A stretch of DNA of 64,000 nucleotides, taken from DASQFQ01 sp963811595. GTDB lineage: Bacteria; Actinomycetota; Thermoleophilia; Solirubrobacterales; Solirubrobacteraceae. Every line of letters starts with the position of its first letter. Position 1 is the first letter of the stretch. The stretch spans positions 1 to 64,000 of the forward strand of contig CAWERW010000011.1 in NCBI GenBank assembly GCA_963811595.1, read 5' to 3'. Below the pieces are notes generated by a model, which did not search any database, was not told the origin of the DNA, and was given only the letters and a program-made list of their open reading frames with translations. Of the stretch, positions 36,567 through 45,030 are shown one piece after another. A program made the translations under genes and the position numbers.

Positions 36567-37177
36567 GCGACGTACCCCGGCTCGCCCGGCAGCACGACGC
36601 GCGCCACCTCGCCCTCGACGACGACCTGCGGCTCGATCGGCACGACCTCGCGGCCCTCGGCCCACTCCAGCAGCTCGGCCGCGGACCCAAAGGGGGAGAG
36701 CTGCTCGAGCGTCTTGATGGTCGGGAACACGAGCAGGAGCTCCTCGCGCGCATAGGCCTCGAGCGCGCCCGCGGGCGTGAACCAGCCGATGTCGACGCAC
36801 TCGGCGCCGTCGACCTCCGGCACCGCGTCCTCCGGCGCGGCGACGAGGAAGAAGCGCGTGTCGAAGCGGATCTTCACCTGAGCGGGCGTGATCCAGCGCG
36901 AGAACTCGACCAGCGCGCCCGGATCGGGCAGCGCCAGCGCCGCCTCCTCCTCCACCTCGCGGACGCCGGCCACCCGCGCGTCCTCGCCGGCGTCGACCGC
37001 GCCGCCGGGGAAGACCCAGGCGCCGCCCATGAACTTCTGCTCCGGATTGCGCTGGACGAGCAGCACCTCGAGGGTGTCCGCGCCGCCGCGCAGCACGATC
37101 ACCGTGGCGGCGTCGCGGGGCGTGGTCTCCGCCCCTTCGTTGAGCTCCTCGCCCGGGCCTGGCCTGTCGACCCCCAT
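36563..37177 (-). CDS. NUDIX hydrolase
   Basis: A 204-residue protein. The NUDIX box reads GGAVDAGEDARVAGVREVEE followed by EAAL. It agrees with Gx5Ex7REUxEExGU except that the last Gly is Ala. Upstream, VIVLRGGADTLEVLLVQRNP and KFMGGAWVFPGGAVD place it among the NUDT7/19-like and CoA-pyrophosphatase-like members. It hydrolyses a nucleoside diphosphate linked to another group; the substrate is unknown. The gene is divergent from rubredoxin (25 bp apart) and overlaps the PLP enzyme downstream (GTGA). Confidence 0.85.
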   Translation of the reverse strand: MGVDRPGPGEELNEGAETTPRDAATVIVLRGGADTLEVLLVQRNPEQKFMGGAWVFPGGAVDAGEDARVAGVREVEEEAALALPDPGALVEFSRWITPAQVKIRFDTRFFLVAAPEDAVPEVDGAECVDIGWFTPAGALEAYAREELLLVFPTIKTLEQLSPFGSAAELLEWAEGREVVPIEPQVVVEGEVARVVLPGEPGYVA

Positions 37178-37202
37178 GGGCGGGCGACCCTACTATCAAC
37201 GT

Positions 37203-37385
37203 ATGACCACGACGAGTACCGCACAGAAGTGGATCTGCGAGTCCTGCGGATTCATCTACGACCCTGCTGAAGGAGATCCCGACGGTGGCATCCCACCGGG
37301 CACGCCGTTCGAGGAGATCCCCACCGACTGGTTCTGCCCCGTCTGCGGGGCACGCAAGGCCGATTTCAGCCTCTACGAGGACTGA
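37203..37385 (+). CDS. Rubredoxin
   Basis: A 60-residue protein with the two iron-binding loops WICESCGFIYDPAEGDPDGG and DWFCPVCGARKADFSLYED. The four cysteines coordinate one Fe. The aromatic and Asp-rich core residues (Y, P, D, W) are those of canonical rubredoxins. The ATG at 37203 is chosen because it gives the standard length. It is a small cytosolic electron carrier. No partner alkane hydroxylase or rubredoxin reductase lies in the window. Confidence 0.93.
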   Translation: MTTTSTAQKWICESCGFIYDPAEGDPDGGIPPGTPFEEIPTDWFCPVCGARKADFSLYED

Positions 37386-38928
37386 GTCCGCGGTAGGCGC
37401 GGGCACCGAGGGGAGCCCGCCGGCGCGGCGCCTCCCGCCTCTCGAGCTGCTCGTCTTCGTCGTCGGCACCTCGACGCTCGGCGCGGAGATCGCGGCGGCG
37501 CGGCTGATGGCGCCGTTCTTCGGCGCCTCCACGATCGTGTGGGCGAACACGATCGCGATCGTGCTCGTGGCGCTGTCGATCGGCTACTGGTTCGGCGGGC
37601 GGATGGCCGACCGGCGGCCGAACGTGCGCTCGCTGTGCGCGCTGGTGCTCGCCGCCTCGGTGCTGCTCGCGCTGGTGCCGATCGTCGCCGACCCGTTCCT
37701 GTCGCTCAGCGTCGAGGCGTTCGACGAGTACTCGGTCGGCGCGTTCGCGGGCTCGCTGTTCGGCGTGCTGGTGCTCGTCGCCGTGCCGGTGCTGATGCTC
37801 GGCGCCGTGTCGCCGTGGGCGATCCGGCTCAAGCTCGAGCGGATCGAGGACTCCGGGCAGACCGCGGGCCGGATGTACGCGATCTCGACCGTCGGCTCGC
37901 TCGTCGGGACGTTCCTGTCCGCGCTGCTGCTGATCCCGCTCGTCGGGACGCAGCGCACGTTCCTGACCTTCGCGCTGGCGCTGGCGATCGTCGCCGCGGT
38001 CGGCCTCGGCAAGCGCTGGGCGCTCGTGCCGCTCGGCGTCGCGGCGCTGTTCGCGCTGCCCGTCGGCACGGTCAAGGACGCCGGCAGCGGCACGGTGATC
38101 CACGAGGCCGACACGACGTCGCAGTACGCCCGCGTCATCGACTACCCGGACGGCGAGCGGCACCTCGAGCTCAACGAGGGCCAGGCCGTCCACTCGATCT
38201 ACCGCAAGGACACCGTCCTCACCGGCGACGTCTGGGACGGCTACCTCGTGACCCCGTTCGCGGTCCGCCGCGACCCGCCGCGGCACGTCGCGATCCTCGG
38301 CTTCGCGGGCGGCACGACCGCGCGCGCCTACGAGAAGTACTTCCCCGCCGCCCGCATCGACGGCGTGGAGATCGACGGCGAGCTGTTCGACATCGGCCGC
38401 GAGTACTTCGGCGTGCGCAAGCGCCCGCAGCTGCGCGAGTACGCCGAGGACGCGCGGCCGTTCCTGCGCCGCTCCGACGTGCGCTACGACGCGATCTTCG
38501 TCGACGCCTACCGCCAGCCCTACATCCCGTTCTACCTCGCTACGCACGAATTCTTCGAGCTCGTCCGCGACCGGCTCGCCCCGGGCGGCGCGGTGGTCGT
38601 CAACGCCGGTCATCCCGAAGGCAACGACGACCTCGAGAAGGTGCTGACCGCGACGATGGGCTCGGTCTTCCCGAACGTGGCGCGCGACCCGCTCGAGCCG
38701 ACGAACACGCTGCTGATCGGGGCCGAGACGCCGGTCACGCGCGACAACCTCATCCGCGCGTCGGCGCGCCTGCCCGGCGAGCTGCGGCCGATCGCGCTGC
38801 AGACCGCGAACCGGCTGGAGAAGGGGCTCGCGGGCGGTGACGTCTACACGGACGACAAGGCGCCCGTGGAGTGGCTGATCGACAAGTCGATCGTCGAGTA
38901 CGCCGCGGGCGGCGACCCCGAGGACTAG
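37285..38928 (+). CDS. Membrane-fused spermidine synthase-like protein
   Basis: The N-terminal half has about seven hydrophobic segments, starting LLVFVVGTSTLGAEIAAARL and including WANTIAIVLVALSIGYWFGG and AISTVGSLVGTFLSALLLIP. The C-terminal half is a Rossmann methyltransferase-like aminopropyltransferase: HVAILGFAGGTTARAYEKYF, RIDGVEIDGELFDIGREYFG, YDAIFVDAYRQPYIPFYLAT. This fused layout is common in bacteria and its substrate is uncertain. The start is a problem: the only usual start codon in frame before the first membrane helix is GTG 37285, inside the rubredoxin gene. The recognisable protein begins near 37435. Confidence 0.8.
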   Translation: MASHRARRSRRSPPTGSAPSAGHARPISASTRTESAVGAGTEGSPPARRLPPLELLVFVVGTSTLGAEIAAARLMAPFFGASTIVWANTIAIVLVALSIGYWFGGRMADRRPNVRSLCALVLAASVLLALVPIVADPFLSLSVEAFDEYSVGAFAGSLFGVLVLVAVPVLMLGAVSPWAIRLKLERIEDSGQTAGRMYAISTVGSLVGTFLSALLLIPLVGTQRTFLTFALALAIVAAVGLGKRWALVPLGVAALFALPVGTVKDAGSGTVIHEADTTSQYARVIDYPDGERHLELNEGQAVHSIYRKDTVLTGDVWDGYLVTPFAVRRDPPRHVAILGFAGGTTARAYEKYFPAARIDGVEIDGELFDIGREYFGVRKRPQLREYAEDARPFLRRSDVRYDAIFVDAYRQPYIPFYLATHEFFELVRDRLAPGGAVVVNAGHPEGNDDLEKVLTATMGSVFPNVARDPLEPTNTLLIGAETPVTRDNLIRASARLPGELRPIALQTANRLEKGLAGGDVYTDDKAPVEWLIDKSIVEYAAGGDPED

Positions 38929-40307
38929 CCGATCCGGTTGACCGCGTCGAGCGCGGCCACCTTGTAGGCCTCGGCGAACGTCGGGTAGTTGAAGACGGCC
39001 GAGACGAGGAAATCGACGCCCTGGTTGCCGCCCATCACGGCTTGGCCGATGTGGACGAGGTCGGCGGCGCCGGTGCCGAGCACGTGCACGCCGAGCAGCG
39101 TGCGGTCGTCGGTCGAGACGAGCAGCTTCAGGATCCCGTCCTCGTCGCCCATCATCAGGCCGCGCGCGAGCTCCGACCAGCGCGCGAGCCCGGCGACGTA
39201 GGGGACGCCGGCCTCCGTGAGGTCCTCCTCCGTGCGCCCCACCATCGCGATCTCGGGGATCGCGTAGACGCCGGTCGGCAGCAGCTCGGGCATCGTCGTG
39301 ACCTCCTGCTGGAACGCGGTCAGCGCCGCCAGCCGGCCCTGCTCCATCGCCGTCGCGGCGAGGCCCGCCCCGCCGGCCACGTCGCCGACCGCGAAGATGT
39401 GCTTGGCCTTGGTGCGGAAGCACTCGTCGACGGAGATGCGCCCGCGCTTGTCGGCCTCGAGCCCCGCCTTGGCGAGGTCGAGCGAATCGGTCGCGCCCTG
39501 GCGGCCGGTCGCGTAGAGCACGGTCTCGGAGCGGATCGACTTGCCGGAGGCGAGCTTGGTGACCGCCTCGCCGTTGCTCGACGTGACGCCCGCCACGGCC
39601 TCGTTGAGCCGGAACGTCACGTTGTTGCGGCGCAGGATGTACTGCAGCGCCTCGCCGATCTCGCCGTCGAGGAACGTCAGCACGCGCGGGCGCTGGTCGA
39701 CGACCGTGACCTTCGTGCCGAGGCGGCCGAACATCGACGCGTACTCGACCCCGATCACGCCGGCGCCGACCACGACCATGCTGCGCGGGAGCCGCTGGTG
39801 GAGGTGCAGCAACCCGTCCGAGTCGATGATCGTCTCGTCGTCGAACGCGACGCCCTTCGGCCGCGCCGGGTTCGTCCCGCACGCGATCACGATGTTCGCC
39901 GCGGTCACGGTCTTCTTGCCGTCGTCGTCGGAGATGCAGATCGTGTGCTCGTCGACGAACGAGCCCTCGCCGAACAGCAGCCCGACGCGGTTGCGGCGGA
40001 ACTGGTCGCGCACCACCTGCGCCTCCGCGCCGACGACGCGCGCGGTGCGGTCCATCAGGAACTCGATCGCCTGGCGTTCCCGGCTCTCGGGGTTGAGCGG
40101 GTCGGGGACGTCGAGCGGGCGCCGGGCGAGCTCGTCGAGCACCGCCACGCGCAAGGTCTTGGAGGGGATGGTGCCGGTGTGGATGGAGACGCCGCCGAGC
40201 CGCTGCCTGCGCTCGACCACGGCCACGCGCTTGCCCAGCTTGGCGGCCTGGATGGCCGCCTTCTGCCCACTCGGCCCCGAGCCGACGACGAGGAGATCCA
40301 GGTCCAT
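38925..40307 (-). CDS. sthA: Soluble (Si-specific) NAD(P)+ transhydrogenase
   Basis: A 460-residue flavoprotein disulfide-reductase-fold protein. The FAD motif is LLVVGSGPSGQKAAIQAAKL. The redox-site region is GGVSIHTGTIPSKTLRVAVL, which lacks the redox-active cysteine pair found in true disulfide reductases and is the SthA signature. NAD-binding is VVVGAGVIGVEYASMFGRLG, and the second FAD contact is HIFAVGDVAGGAGLAATAME. It balances NADPH and NADH in the cytosol. It converges on the spermidine-synthase-like gene with shared CTAG stops and follows the alpha-oxoamine synthase-like gene by 33 bp. Confidence 0.93.
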   Translation of the reverse strand: MDLDLLVVGSGPSGQKAAIQAAKLGKRVAVVERRQRLGGVSIHTGTIPSKTLRVAVLDELARRPLDVPDPLNPESRERQAIEFLMDRTARVVGAEAQVVRDQFRRNRVGLLFGEGSFVDEHTICISDDDGKKTVTAANIVIACGTNPARPKGVAFDDETIIDSDGLLHLHQRLPRSMVVVGAGVIGVEYASMFGRLGTKVTVVDQRPRVLTFLDGEIGEALQYILRRNNVTFRLNEAVAGVTSSNGEAVTKLASGKSIRSETVLYATGRQGATDSLDLAKAGLEADKRGRISVDECFRTKAKHIFAVGDVAGGAGLAATAMEQGRLAALTAFQQEVTTMPELLPTGVYAIPEIAMVGRTEEDLTEAGVPYVAGLARWSELARGLMMGDEDGILKLLVSTDDRTLLGVHVLGTGAADLVHIGQAVMGGNQGVDFLVSAVFNYPTFAEAYKVAALDAVNRIG

Positions 40308-40340
40308 GGGGCGAGTCTTACCCCACGGACCCTCTCGCGC

Positions 40341-41594
40341 CTACGCCGCCCGCGGCAACGCGGCGCCGTCGAACACCCCGGGGCGCGCCTGCGGCAGCTC
40401 CTGCGCGACCACCACGGGCACGCCGGCGCCGGGCCGGAAGCCCGCGCGCAACGCCGCCCGGCCGAGCACCCGGGCGGCGTCGCGCAGCTCTGACTTCGTG
40501 TGCGAGGCCATCGCGGCGAGGCGCAGCCGCGCGCAGCCCTCGGGGACGTCGGGCGGCCGCAGCGCGCCGACGTAGACGCCCTGCTCGAGCGCGAGCTCGG
40601 CGATCCGGACCGCCAGGCGGGCGTCGCCGATCACCAGCGAGACGACGTGCGAGTCGGCGCCCGCCACGTCGAAGCCCTCGCGCGCGAGCTCGGTCCGCAG
40701 CACCTCCGCGTTGTCCTGCAGCTTCTCGACGCGCCGCGGCTGCTCGCGCAGCAGCTCGAGCGCCGCCATCGCGGCGGCGGCGGCCGGCGGCGGCAGCGCG
40801 GTCGAGCCCGCGAACGTGCGCGCGTGCGCCGCGAGGTAGCGGGCGAGCGTGCGGTCGCACGCGGCGTAGCCGCCCGCGGCGCCGAGGCCGGTGCCGAGGC
40901 TGCCCACGATCACGTCGACCTGCCGGCTCACCCCGGCGGCGGCGACCGCGCCGCGGCCGTCCGGCCCGACGGCGCCGAGCCCGTGCGCCTCGCCGACCAT
41001 CACGCGCACGTCGAAGCGGTGGGCGAGCGCGACGATCGCCTCGAGCGGCGCGACGTCGCCGTCGAGCGCGAACACGCCCTCGGTCACGATCAGCGCCGCG
41101 CGGCCGTCGGCGTTGCGCAGGCCCCAGGCGAGATGCTCGGCGTCGCCGTGGTCGTAGACGAACGCCTCGGCGCCCGCCAGCCGGCAGGCGTCGGCGACCG
41201 ACGGATGGTTGAGCGCGTCGGTGAAGACGATCTCGCCGCGCTCGGCGAGCGCGGGGATGACGCCGAGGTTCGTGAGGTAGCCCGAGCCGAACAGCAGCGC
41301 CGCGTCGGTGCCGAGGAAGTCGGCGAGCCGCTCCTCGAGCCGCCGGTGCAGCGTCATCGTCCCAGCGCCCGGACGCGGCGCGCCGGCGCCCGCGCCCCAG
41401 CGCATCGCGGCGTCGGCCGACGCCTCGCGCACGCGCGGATGGTCCGCCAGCCCGAGGTGGTTGTCGGAGCACAGCAGCAGCACGGGCCGTCCGTCGAGGA
41501 CGACACGCGGGCCCTGGGGCCCGCTGACCATTCGCATCCGGCGGTACGTGCCGAGCTCTTCGAGCTCGGCCAGGCGGGCATCCACGTCGAGCAT
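40341..41594 (-). CDS. Alpha-oxoamine synthase-like protein (BioF/KBL fold) lacking the PLP lysine
   Basis: 417 residues, full length for 8-amino-7-oxononanoate synthase/2-amino-3-ketobutyrate CoA ligase. Conserved parts are LLCSDNHLGLADHP, TMTLHRRLEERLADFLGTDA, ALLFGSGYLTNLGVIPALAE, TDALNHPSVADACRLAGAEA and IVTEGVFALDGDVAPLEAIV. Two key residues are changed: the Schiff-base Lys of the usual TLGKALG is Thr (VGSLGTGLGAAGGYAAC), and the Asp that holds the PLP ring nitrogen (DEAH) is Gly (MVGEAHGLGAVG). It probably cannot perform PLP chemistry alone. It may be a non-catalytic subunit, as LCB1 is in eukaryotic serine palmitoyltransferase. ATG 41594 is chosen by length. Confidence 0.88.
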   Translation of the reverse strand: MLDVDARLAELEELGTYRRMRMVSGPQGPRVVLDGRPVLLLCSDNHLGLADHPRVREASADAAMRWGAGAGAPRPGAGTMTLHRRLEERLADFLGTDAALLFGSGYLTNLGVIPALAERGEIVFTDALNHPSVADACRLAGAEAFVYDHGDAEHLAWGLRNADGRAALIVTEGVFALDGDVAPLEAIVALAHRFDVRVMVGEAHGLGAVGPDGRGAVAAAGVSRQVDVIVGSLGTGLGAAGGYAACDRTLARYLAAHARTFAGSTALPPPAAAAAMAALELLREQPRRVEKLQDNAEVLRTELAREGFDVAGADSHVVSLVIGDARLAVRIAELALEQGVYVGALRPPDVPEGCARLRLAAMASHTKSELRDAARVLGRAALRAGFRPGAGVPVVVAQELPQARPGVFDGAALPRAA

Positions 41595-41625
41595 GGCCGA
41601 ACGGTACGCCCGGCCCCGGACGGCG

Positions 41626-43410
41626 CTAGCCGCCCGGGCGGACCACCATCGCCGAGCCCCCACCGCGGCGGGTCGGCTCGGCCACCGCCTGCTGGCGGCC
41701 GTGACGCCCGAAGGCGATCGCCTCCACCGCGCCGATCTCGCCCGGCGGGTTCGGCGTCACGATCGAGAACGCGTGCCCGCGCGCGGTGAGCGGGCCCCCG
41801 TAACGGGTGATGAAGGCCTCCTCGGCCGGCGTCGTGGCGCTGTTGCGCTGCGACGCCCGCGGCTCCGCCACCGCCTGGGGCAGGCTCATCCCGAAGTCGA
41901 CGTGGTTGACGAGCACCTGCAGGACCGTCGTGATGATCGTCGCGCCGCCCGGCGAGCCGAGCGCGACCGCCGGCCCTCTGCGGTCGAGCACGATCGTGGG
42001 CGCCATGCTCGAGCGCGGGCGCTTGCCGCCCTTCGGGTAGTTCGCCGGGACGGACCCGTCGGGGTCGAGCGTGAAGTTGAAGTCGGTCAGCTCGTTGTTG
42101 AGCAGGAAGCCTCGGTCCGGCACGACGATGCCGCTGCCGCCGATCTGCTCGATGGTGAACGTGTAGGAGACGACGTTGCCCCAGCGGTCCGCGACCGTCA
42201 GGTGCGTCGTCGAGCGGCCCTTGTCGTCGCCGTTCGACTTGCCGCCCCCGTGCCCGTGCCCGCGGTCGTACTTCCACGGGTTGCCCGGGTCCTGCGGCGC
42301 GGGCAGCGCGCTGTCGGTGATCAGCGAGCGGCGCTCGGCCGCGAAGCGGTCGGACAGCAGCCCGCGCAGCGGCACGTCGACGAAGTCCGGATCGCCGACG
42401 TACTCGTTGCGGTCCGCGTAGGCGAGCTTGGACGCCTCGAGGTAGTGGTGCAGCTTCGCCTCGGCGGGCTCGTTGCGCCGGAAGCCCTCGAGGATGTTGA
42501 GCGCCTCGCCGACCGTCGTGCCGCCGGAGGACGGCGGGCCCATGCCGTAGACCTCGAGCCCGCGGTAGTCGACCTTCGTCGGCTTGCGCTGGATCGCGCG
42601 GTAGCGGCCGAGGTCGCGCTCGGTCATCTTGCCGGGGGCGACCTCGCGCTCGGAGTCCGGCGTCTCCGGCGGGCGCTGCACGGTGCGGGCGATGTCGCGC
42701 GCGATCCGGCCCTCGTAGAAGTTGTCGGCGTCGGCCCCGATGCGCGCGTAGGTGTCGGCCATGTCCGGGTTGCGGTGGACGGAGCCCGCGGGCGGCGCGG
42801 TGCCGTCCGGGTTCAGGTACGTCGCCTTGCTGGAGGTGAAGTCGTCGAAGACGTCCTCGTTGCTCTTCACCTGGCCGGCGAACGTCGCGTCGGTGACGAA
42901 GCCCTCGCGGGCGATCCGCTCGCCGGGCTTGAGCAGCGTCCGCAGCGAGCGCGTGCCGTAGCGCTTCAGTGCCGTCTCCCAGCCGCGCACGGTGCCGGGC
43001 ACGCCGACGCTGAGCCCGCTGACTCGGGCGGCCTGGAAGTCGTCGGTGTACTCCTCGAACGCGGTCGGCGCCAGGTCCTTCGGCGCCGCCTCGCGCGAGT
43101 CGATCGTGTCGACGCGGCGGCGCTTGGCGTCGTAGATCACCATGAAGCCGCCGCCGCCGATGCCGCACGAGAACGGCTCGGTCACGCCGAGGACGCCGGC
43201 CGCCGCCACCGCGGCGTCGACCGCGTTGCCGCCGGAGTTGAGCACGTCGATCGCCGTCTTCGTCGCCAGCGGGTCGACCGTGGCGGCCGAACCGCCTCGG
43301 CCCTCCGCCGTCGGGGTCTTCGGCGGCTCGGGCACCTGCGCCCCCGCGGGGAACGCGGCGACGAGCGCCATCAGCACGGCGGTCAGCAGCAATACGGCGA
43401 TGCGCGGCAT
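41626..43410 (-). CDS. ggt: Gamma-glutamyltransferase, secreted
   Basis: 594 residues with a signal peptide (IAVLLLTAVLMALVAAFPAG). Classical GGT features: DVLNSGGNAVDAAVAAAGVL, SCGIGGGGFMVIYDA, YDGRE-equivalent TIDSREAAPKDLAP, MGPPSSGGTTVGEALNI, the autoprocessing site STTHLTVADRWGNVVSYTFT with its nucleophilic Thr, and RSSMAPTIVLDRRGPAVALG. It should hydrolyse or transfer the gamma-glutamyl group of glutathione outside the membrane. A histidine/glycine-rich insert (RGHGHGGGKSNG) lies just before the cleavage site. It is separate from the cytosolic homologue at 32712. Confidence 0.92.
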   Translation of the reverse strand: MPRIAVLLLTAVLMALVAAFPAGAQVPEPPKTPTAEGRGGSAATVDPLATKTAIDVLNSGGNAVDAAVAAAGVLGVTEPFSCGIGGGGFMVIYDAKRRRVDTIDSREAAPKDLAPTAFEEYTDDFQAARVSGLSVGVPGTVRGWETALKRYGTRSLRTLLKPGERIAREGFVTDATFAGQVKSNEDVFDDFTSSKATYLNPDGTAPPAGSVHRNPDMADTYARIGADADNFYEGRIARDIARTVQRPPETPDSEREVAPGKMTERDLGRYRAIQRKPTKVDYRGLEVYGMGPPSSGGTTVGEALNILEGFRRNEPAEAKLHHYLEASKLAYADRNEYVGDPDFVDVPLRGLLSDRFAAERRSLITDSALPAPQDPGNPWKYDRGHGHGGGKSNGDDKGRSTTHLTVADRWGNVVSYTFTIEQIGGSGIVVPDRGFLLNNELTDFNFTLDPDGSVPANYPKGGKRPRSSMAPTIVLDRRGPAVALGSPGGATIITTVLQVLVNHVDFGMSLPQAVAEPRASQRNSATTPAEEAFITRYGGPLTARGHAFSIVTPNPPGEIGAVEAIAFGRHGRQQAVAEPTRRGGGSAMVVRPGG

Positions 43411-43423
43411 GAAAACGGCTCCT

Positions 43424-43444
43424 CCCGGGGGCTCTCTCCCCGGG
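43424..43444 (-). terminator. GC-rich hairpin between murein endopeptidase and ggt
   Basis: CCCGGGG (43424-43430) pairs perfectly with CCCCGGG (43438-43444) around a 7-nt loop. It sits between the stop at 43449 and the ggt ATG at 43410. No U-tract follows on the minus strand before the GGAGG of ggt. It may attenuate rather than terminate. Confidence 0.45.
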
Positions 43445-43448
43445 TCGC

Positions 43449-44039
43449 CTACCCCGGAACCGGCTGGTTCACGCGGCGCGGCGAGAGCCTGACGTGCAGG
43501 TGATCGTCGTGGTAGACGAGCGGCGTGACGACTCCGCGGCGGCCGCTCAGGCGCACGTTCGGGCCGACGTAGACCTTCGTCGCGCCCGCCCGCACGAAGC
43601 GGTCGACGAGCTCCTGCGCGAGCGCCCGGTCGACCTGGCCGGGCCGCCGCGCGGCGCGCTCGAGGCCGTCGCGGCGGGGGTAGTAGATGTCGACGTCGAG
43701 CCCGCTCTGGTGCGTCTGGTGGCCGAGCCCGCCGTAGCGCGCGCCGAAGGAGCCGCCGCGGGGTCTCGAGAGATCCCCGACCAGGATCCGCGGCGCGTCG
43801 GGGTTGGCGTCGCGGAACTCGCGTAGGACGAGGAACGTGGTGTCGACGAGCTTGCGCGTGCCCCAGCGGCGCCAGCCGCGGTTCGGCGTCTGCTTCAGCA
43901 CCGGGTCCCAGGTCACGAAGTCGAAGCCCTCGGGCGGGAGCTGCACGCCGTCGCGCAGCCGGCCCTCCGCGGACGCCGGCGGCGCGAGCAGCGCCGCCAG
44001 CGCGAGCGCCAGGAGTCCTGCTCTTACCGTCCCCGCCAT
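43449..44039 (-). CDS. Murein endopeptidase, MepA/M74-like, secreted
   Basis: A 196-residue protein with a signal peptide (AGLLALALAALLAPPASA). The metal-binding region is GGLGHQTHQSGLDVDIYYPR (HxxxHxxGxDxD), and the C-terminal ligand is VYHDDHLHVRL. These are the LAS-type motifs of penicillin-insensitive murein endopeptidases. GDLSRPRGG before it supports the family. The protein is shorter than E. coli MepA (274). It probably trims peptidoglycan cross-links. Its ATG lies 16 bp inside the end of the enoyl-CoA hydratase gene, an unusual pairing of functions. Confidence 0.8.
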   Translation of the reverse strand: MAGTVRAGLLALALAALLAPPASAEGRLRDGVQLPPEGFDFVTWDPVLKQTPNRGWRRWGTRKLVDTTFLVLREFRDANPDAPRILVGDLSRPRGGSFGARYGGLGHQTHQSGLDVDIYYPRRDGLERAARRPGQVDRALAQELVDRFVRAGATKVYVGPNVRLSGRRGVVTPLVYHDDHLHVRLSPRRVNQPVPG

Positions 44040-44821
44040 TCCGGAGCCCGCTTCTCGGCGAACGCGCGCACTCCTTCGTAGAAGTCCTCGCTGCGGAAGC
44101 AGGCCTCGCGCAGCGCGACGAGCTCCGCCTCGACCTCGGGGTCGAGCCGGCCCTCTGCGGCCAGCAGCTCCCCGATCACGCGCTTGTTGCCGGTCAGCGA
44201 GAGCGGCGCGTTGGCGGCGATCTCCGCGGCGAACTCGACGGCCCGCTCGGCCAGCTTCTCGGGAGCGACGATCTCGTTGACCATCCCCCATTCCAACGCG
44301 GTGGCGGTGCTGACGTTGCGGCCCGTGAAGAACAGCTCGCGCGTGCGCGCCACGCCGATCGCGTCGATGAACTTGCGCAGGCCGGTGTGCGAGTAGACGA
44401 GCCCGAGCCGCGCCGGCGGCATGCCGAGCTTCGCGCCGGTGGCGGCCAGGCGCAGGTCGCAGGTGAGCGCGAGCTCGAGCCCGCCGCCGATCGCGTGGCC
44501 GTTGAGCGCGGCCACGGCGGGGTAGGGGAACGCCTCCAGCGCGGCGATCGCGGCGTGGAACGGGTGCGCGACGAGCGACTCGGCCTTGTGCGCGAACTCG
44601 TCGCGCGGCAGGCCGCCGATGTCGTAGCCGGCGCTGAACACGGGGCCCTCGGCGGTCAGCAGCAGGCAGCGCGCGTCGTCGAGCTCGCGCGCGGTCGCCG
44701 CGATGCCGTCGAGGATGGCGTGGTCGAGCGCGTTGCGCTTGGCCGGGTTGTCGATCGTCAGGCGCGCGACGTGCGGCGCGGGGCGATCGAGGCGCAGCTT
44801 GCCGTCGGCGAGCTCGCTCAC
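44024..44821 (-). CDS. Enoyl-CoA hydratase/isomerase family protein
   Basis: A 265-residue crotonase-fold protein. The CoA/oxyanion segments are ARLTIDNPAKRNALDHAILD, EGPVFSAGYDIGGLPRDEFA and AALNGHAIGGGLELALTCDL, followed by KLGMPPARLGLVYSHTGLRK. In typical hydratases two Glu residues do catalysis. Here the second loop has Ala-Arg-Leu-Gly-Leu instead of the usual E-containing motif, so isomerase or hydrolase activity is as likely. The GTG overlaps the biotinyl-domain stop (GTGA). Confidence 0.85.
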   Translation of the reverse strand: MSELADGKLRLDRPAPHVARLTIDNPAKRNALDHAILDGIAATARELDDARCLLLTAEGPVFSAGYDIGGLPRDEFAHKAESLVAHPFHAAIAALEAFPYPAVAALNGHAIGGGLELALTCDLRLAATGAKLGMPPARLGLVYSHTGLRKFIDAIGVARTRELFFTGRNVSTATALEWGMVNEIVAPEKLAERAVEFAAEIAANAPLSLTGNKRVIGELLAAEGRLDPEVEAELVALREACFRSEDFYEGVRAFAEKRAPEWRGR

Positions 44822-45030
44822 TCGAGGACGACGAGCGCGTCGCCCTCGGAGACGGACTGGCCCTCCTCGCAGAGGATCTCGGACACGCGGCCCTCGTCCT
44901 CGGCCTCCACGGGCATCTCCATCTTCATCGACTCGAGGATCACGACCGTGTCGCCCTCCTCGACCGTGTCGCCGACCTCGACCTCGACCTTCCAGACGGT
45001 GCCCGTGATGTGGGCCTCCACGTTCGGCAC
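44818..45030 (-). CDS. Biotin/lipoyl attachment domain protein (acyl-CoA carboxylase carrier subunit)
   Basis: A 70-residue carrier: a complete biotinyl domain with the modification site VVILESMKMEMPVEAEDEGR, where the middle Lys of MKM receives biotin, and the C-terminal VSEGDALVVLE. Such free-standing small BCCPs accompany actinobacterial acyl-CoA carboxylases or oxaloacetate-decarboxylase-like systems. GTG 45030 has GGGAGCGG upstream. Co-transcription with an enoyl-CoA hydratase suggests acyl-CoA metabolism. No carboxylase subunits are in the window. Confidence 0.85.
   Translation of the reverse strand: MPNVEAHITGTVWKVEVEVGDTVEEGDTVVILESMKMEMPVEAEDEGRVSEILCEEGQSVSEGDALVVLE

Noticed and set aside
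38925..40307. Dihydrolipoamide dehydrogenase or mercuric reductase
   Set aside because: The redox cysteine pair is absent and the HTGTIPSKT signature is that of the soluble transhydrogenase.
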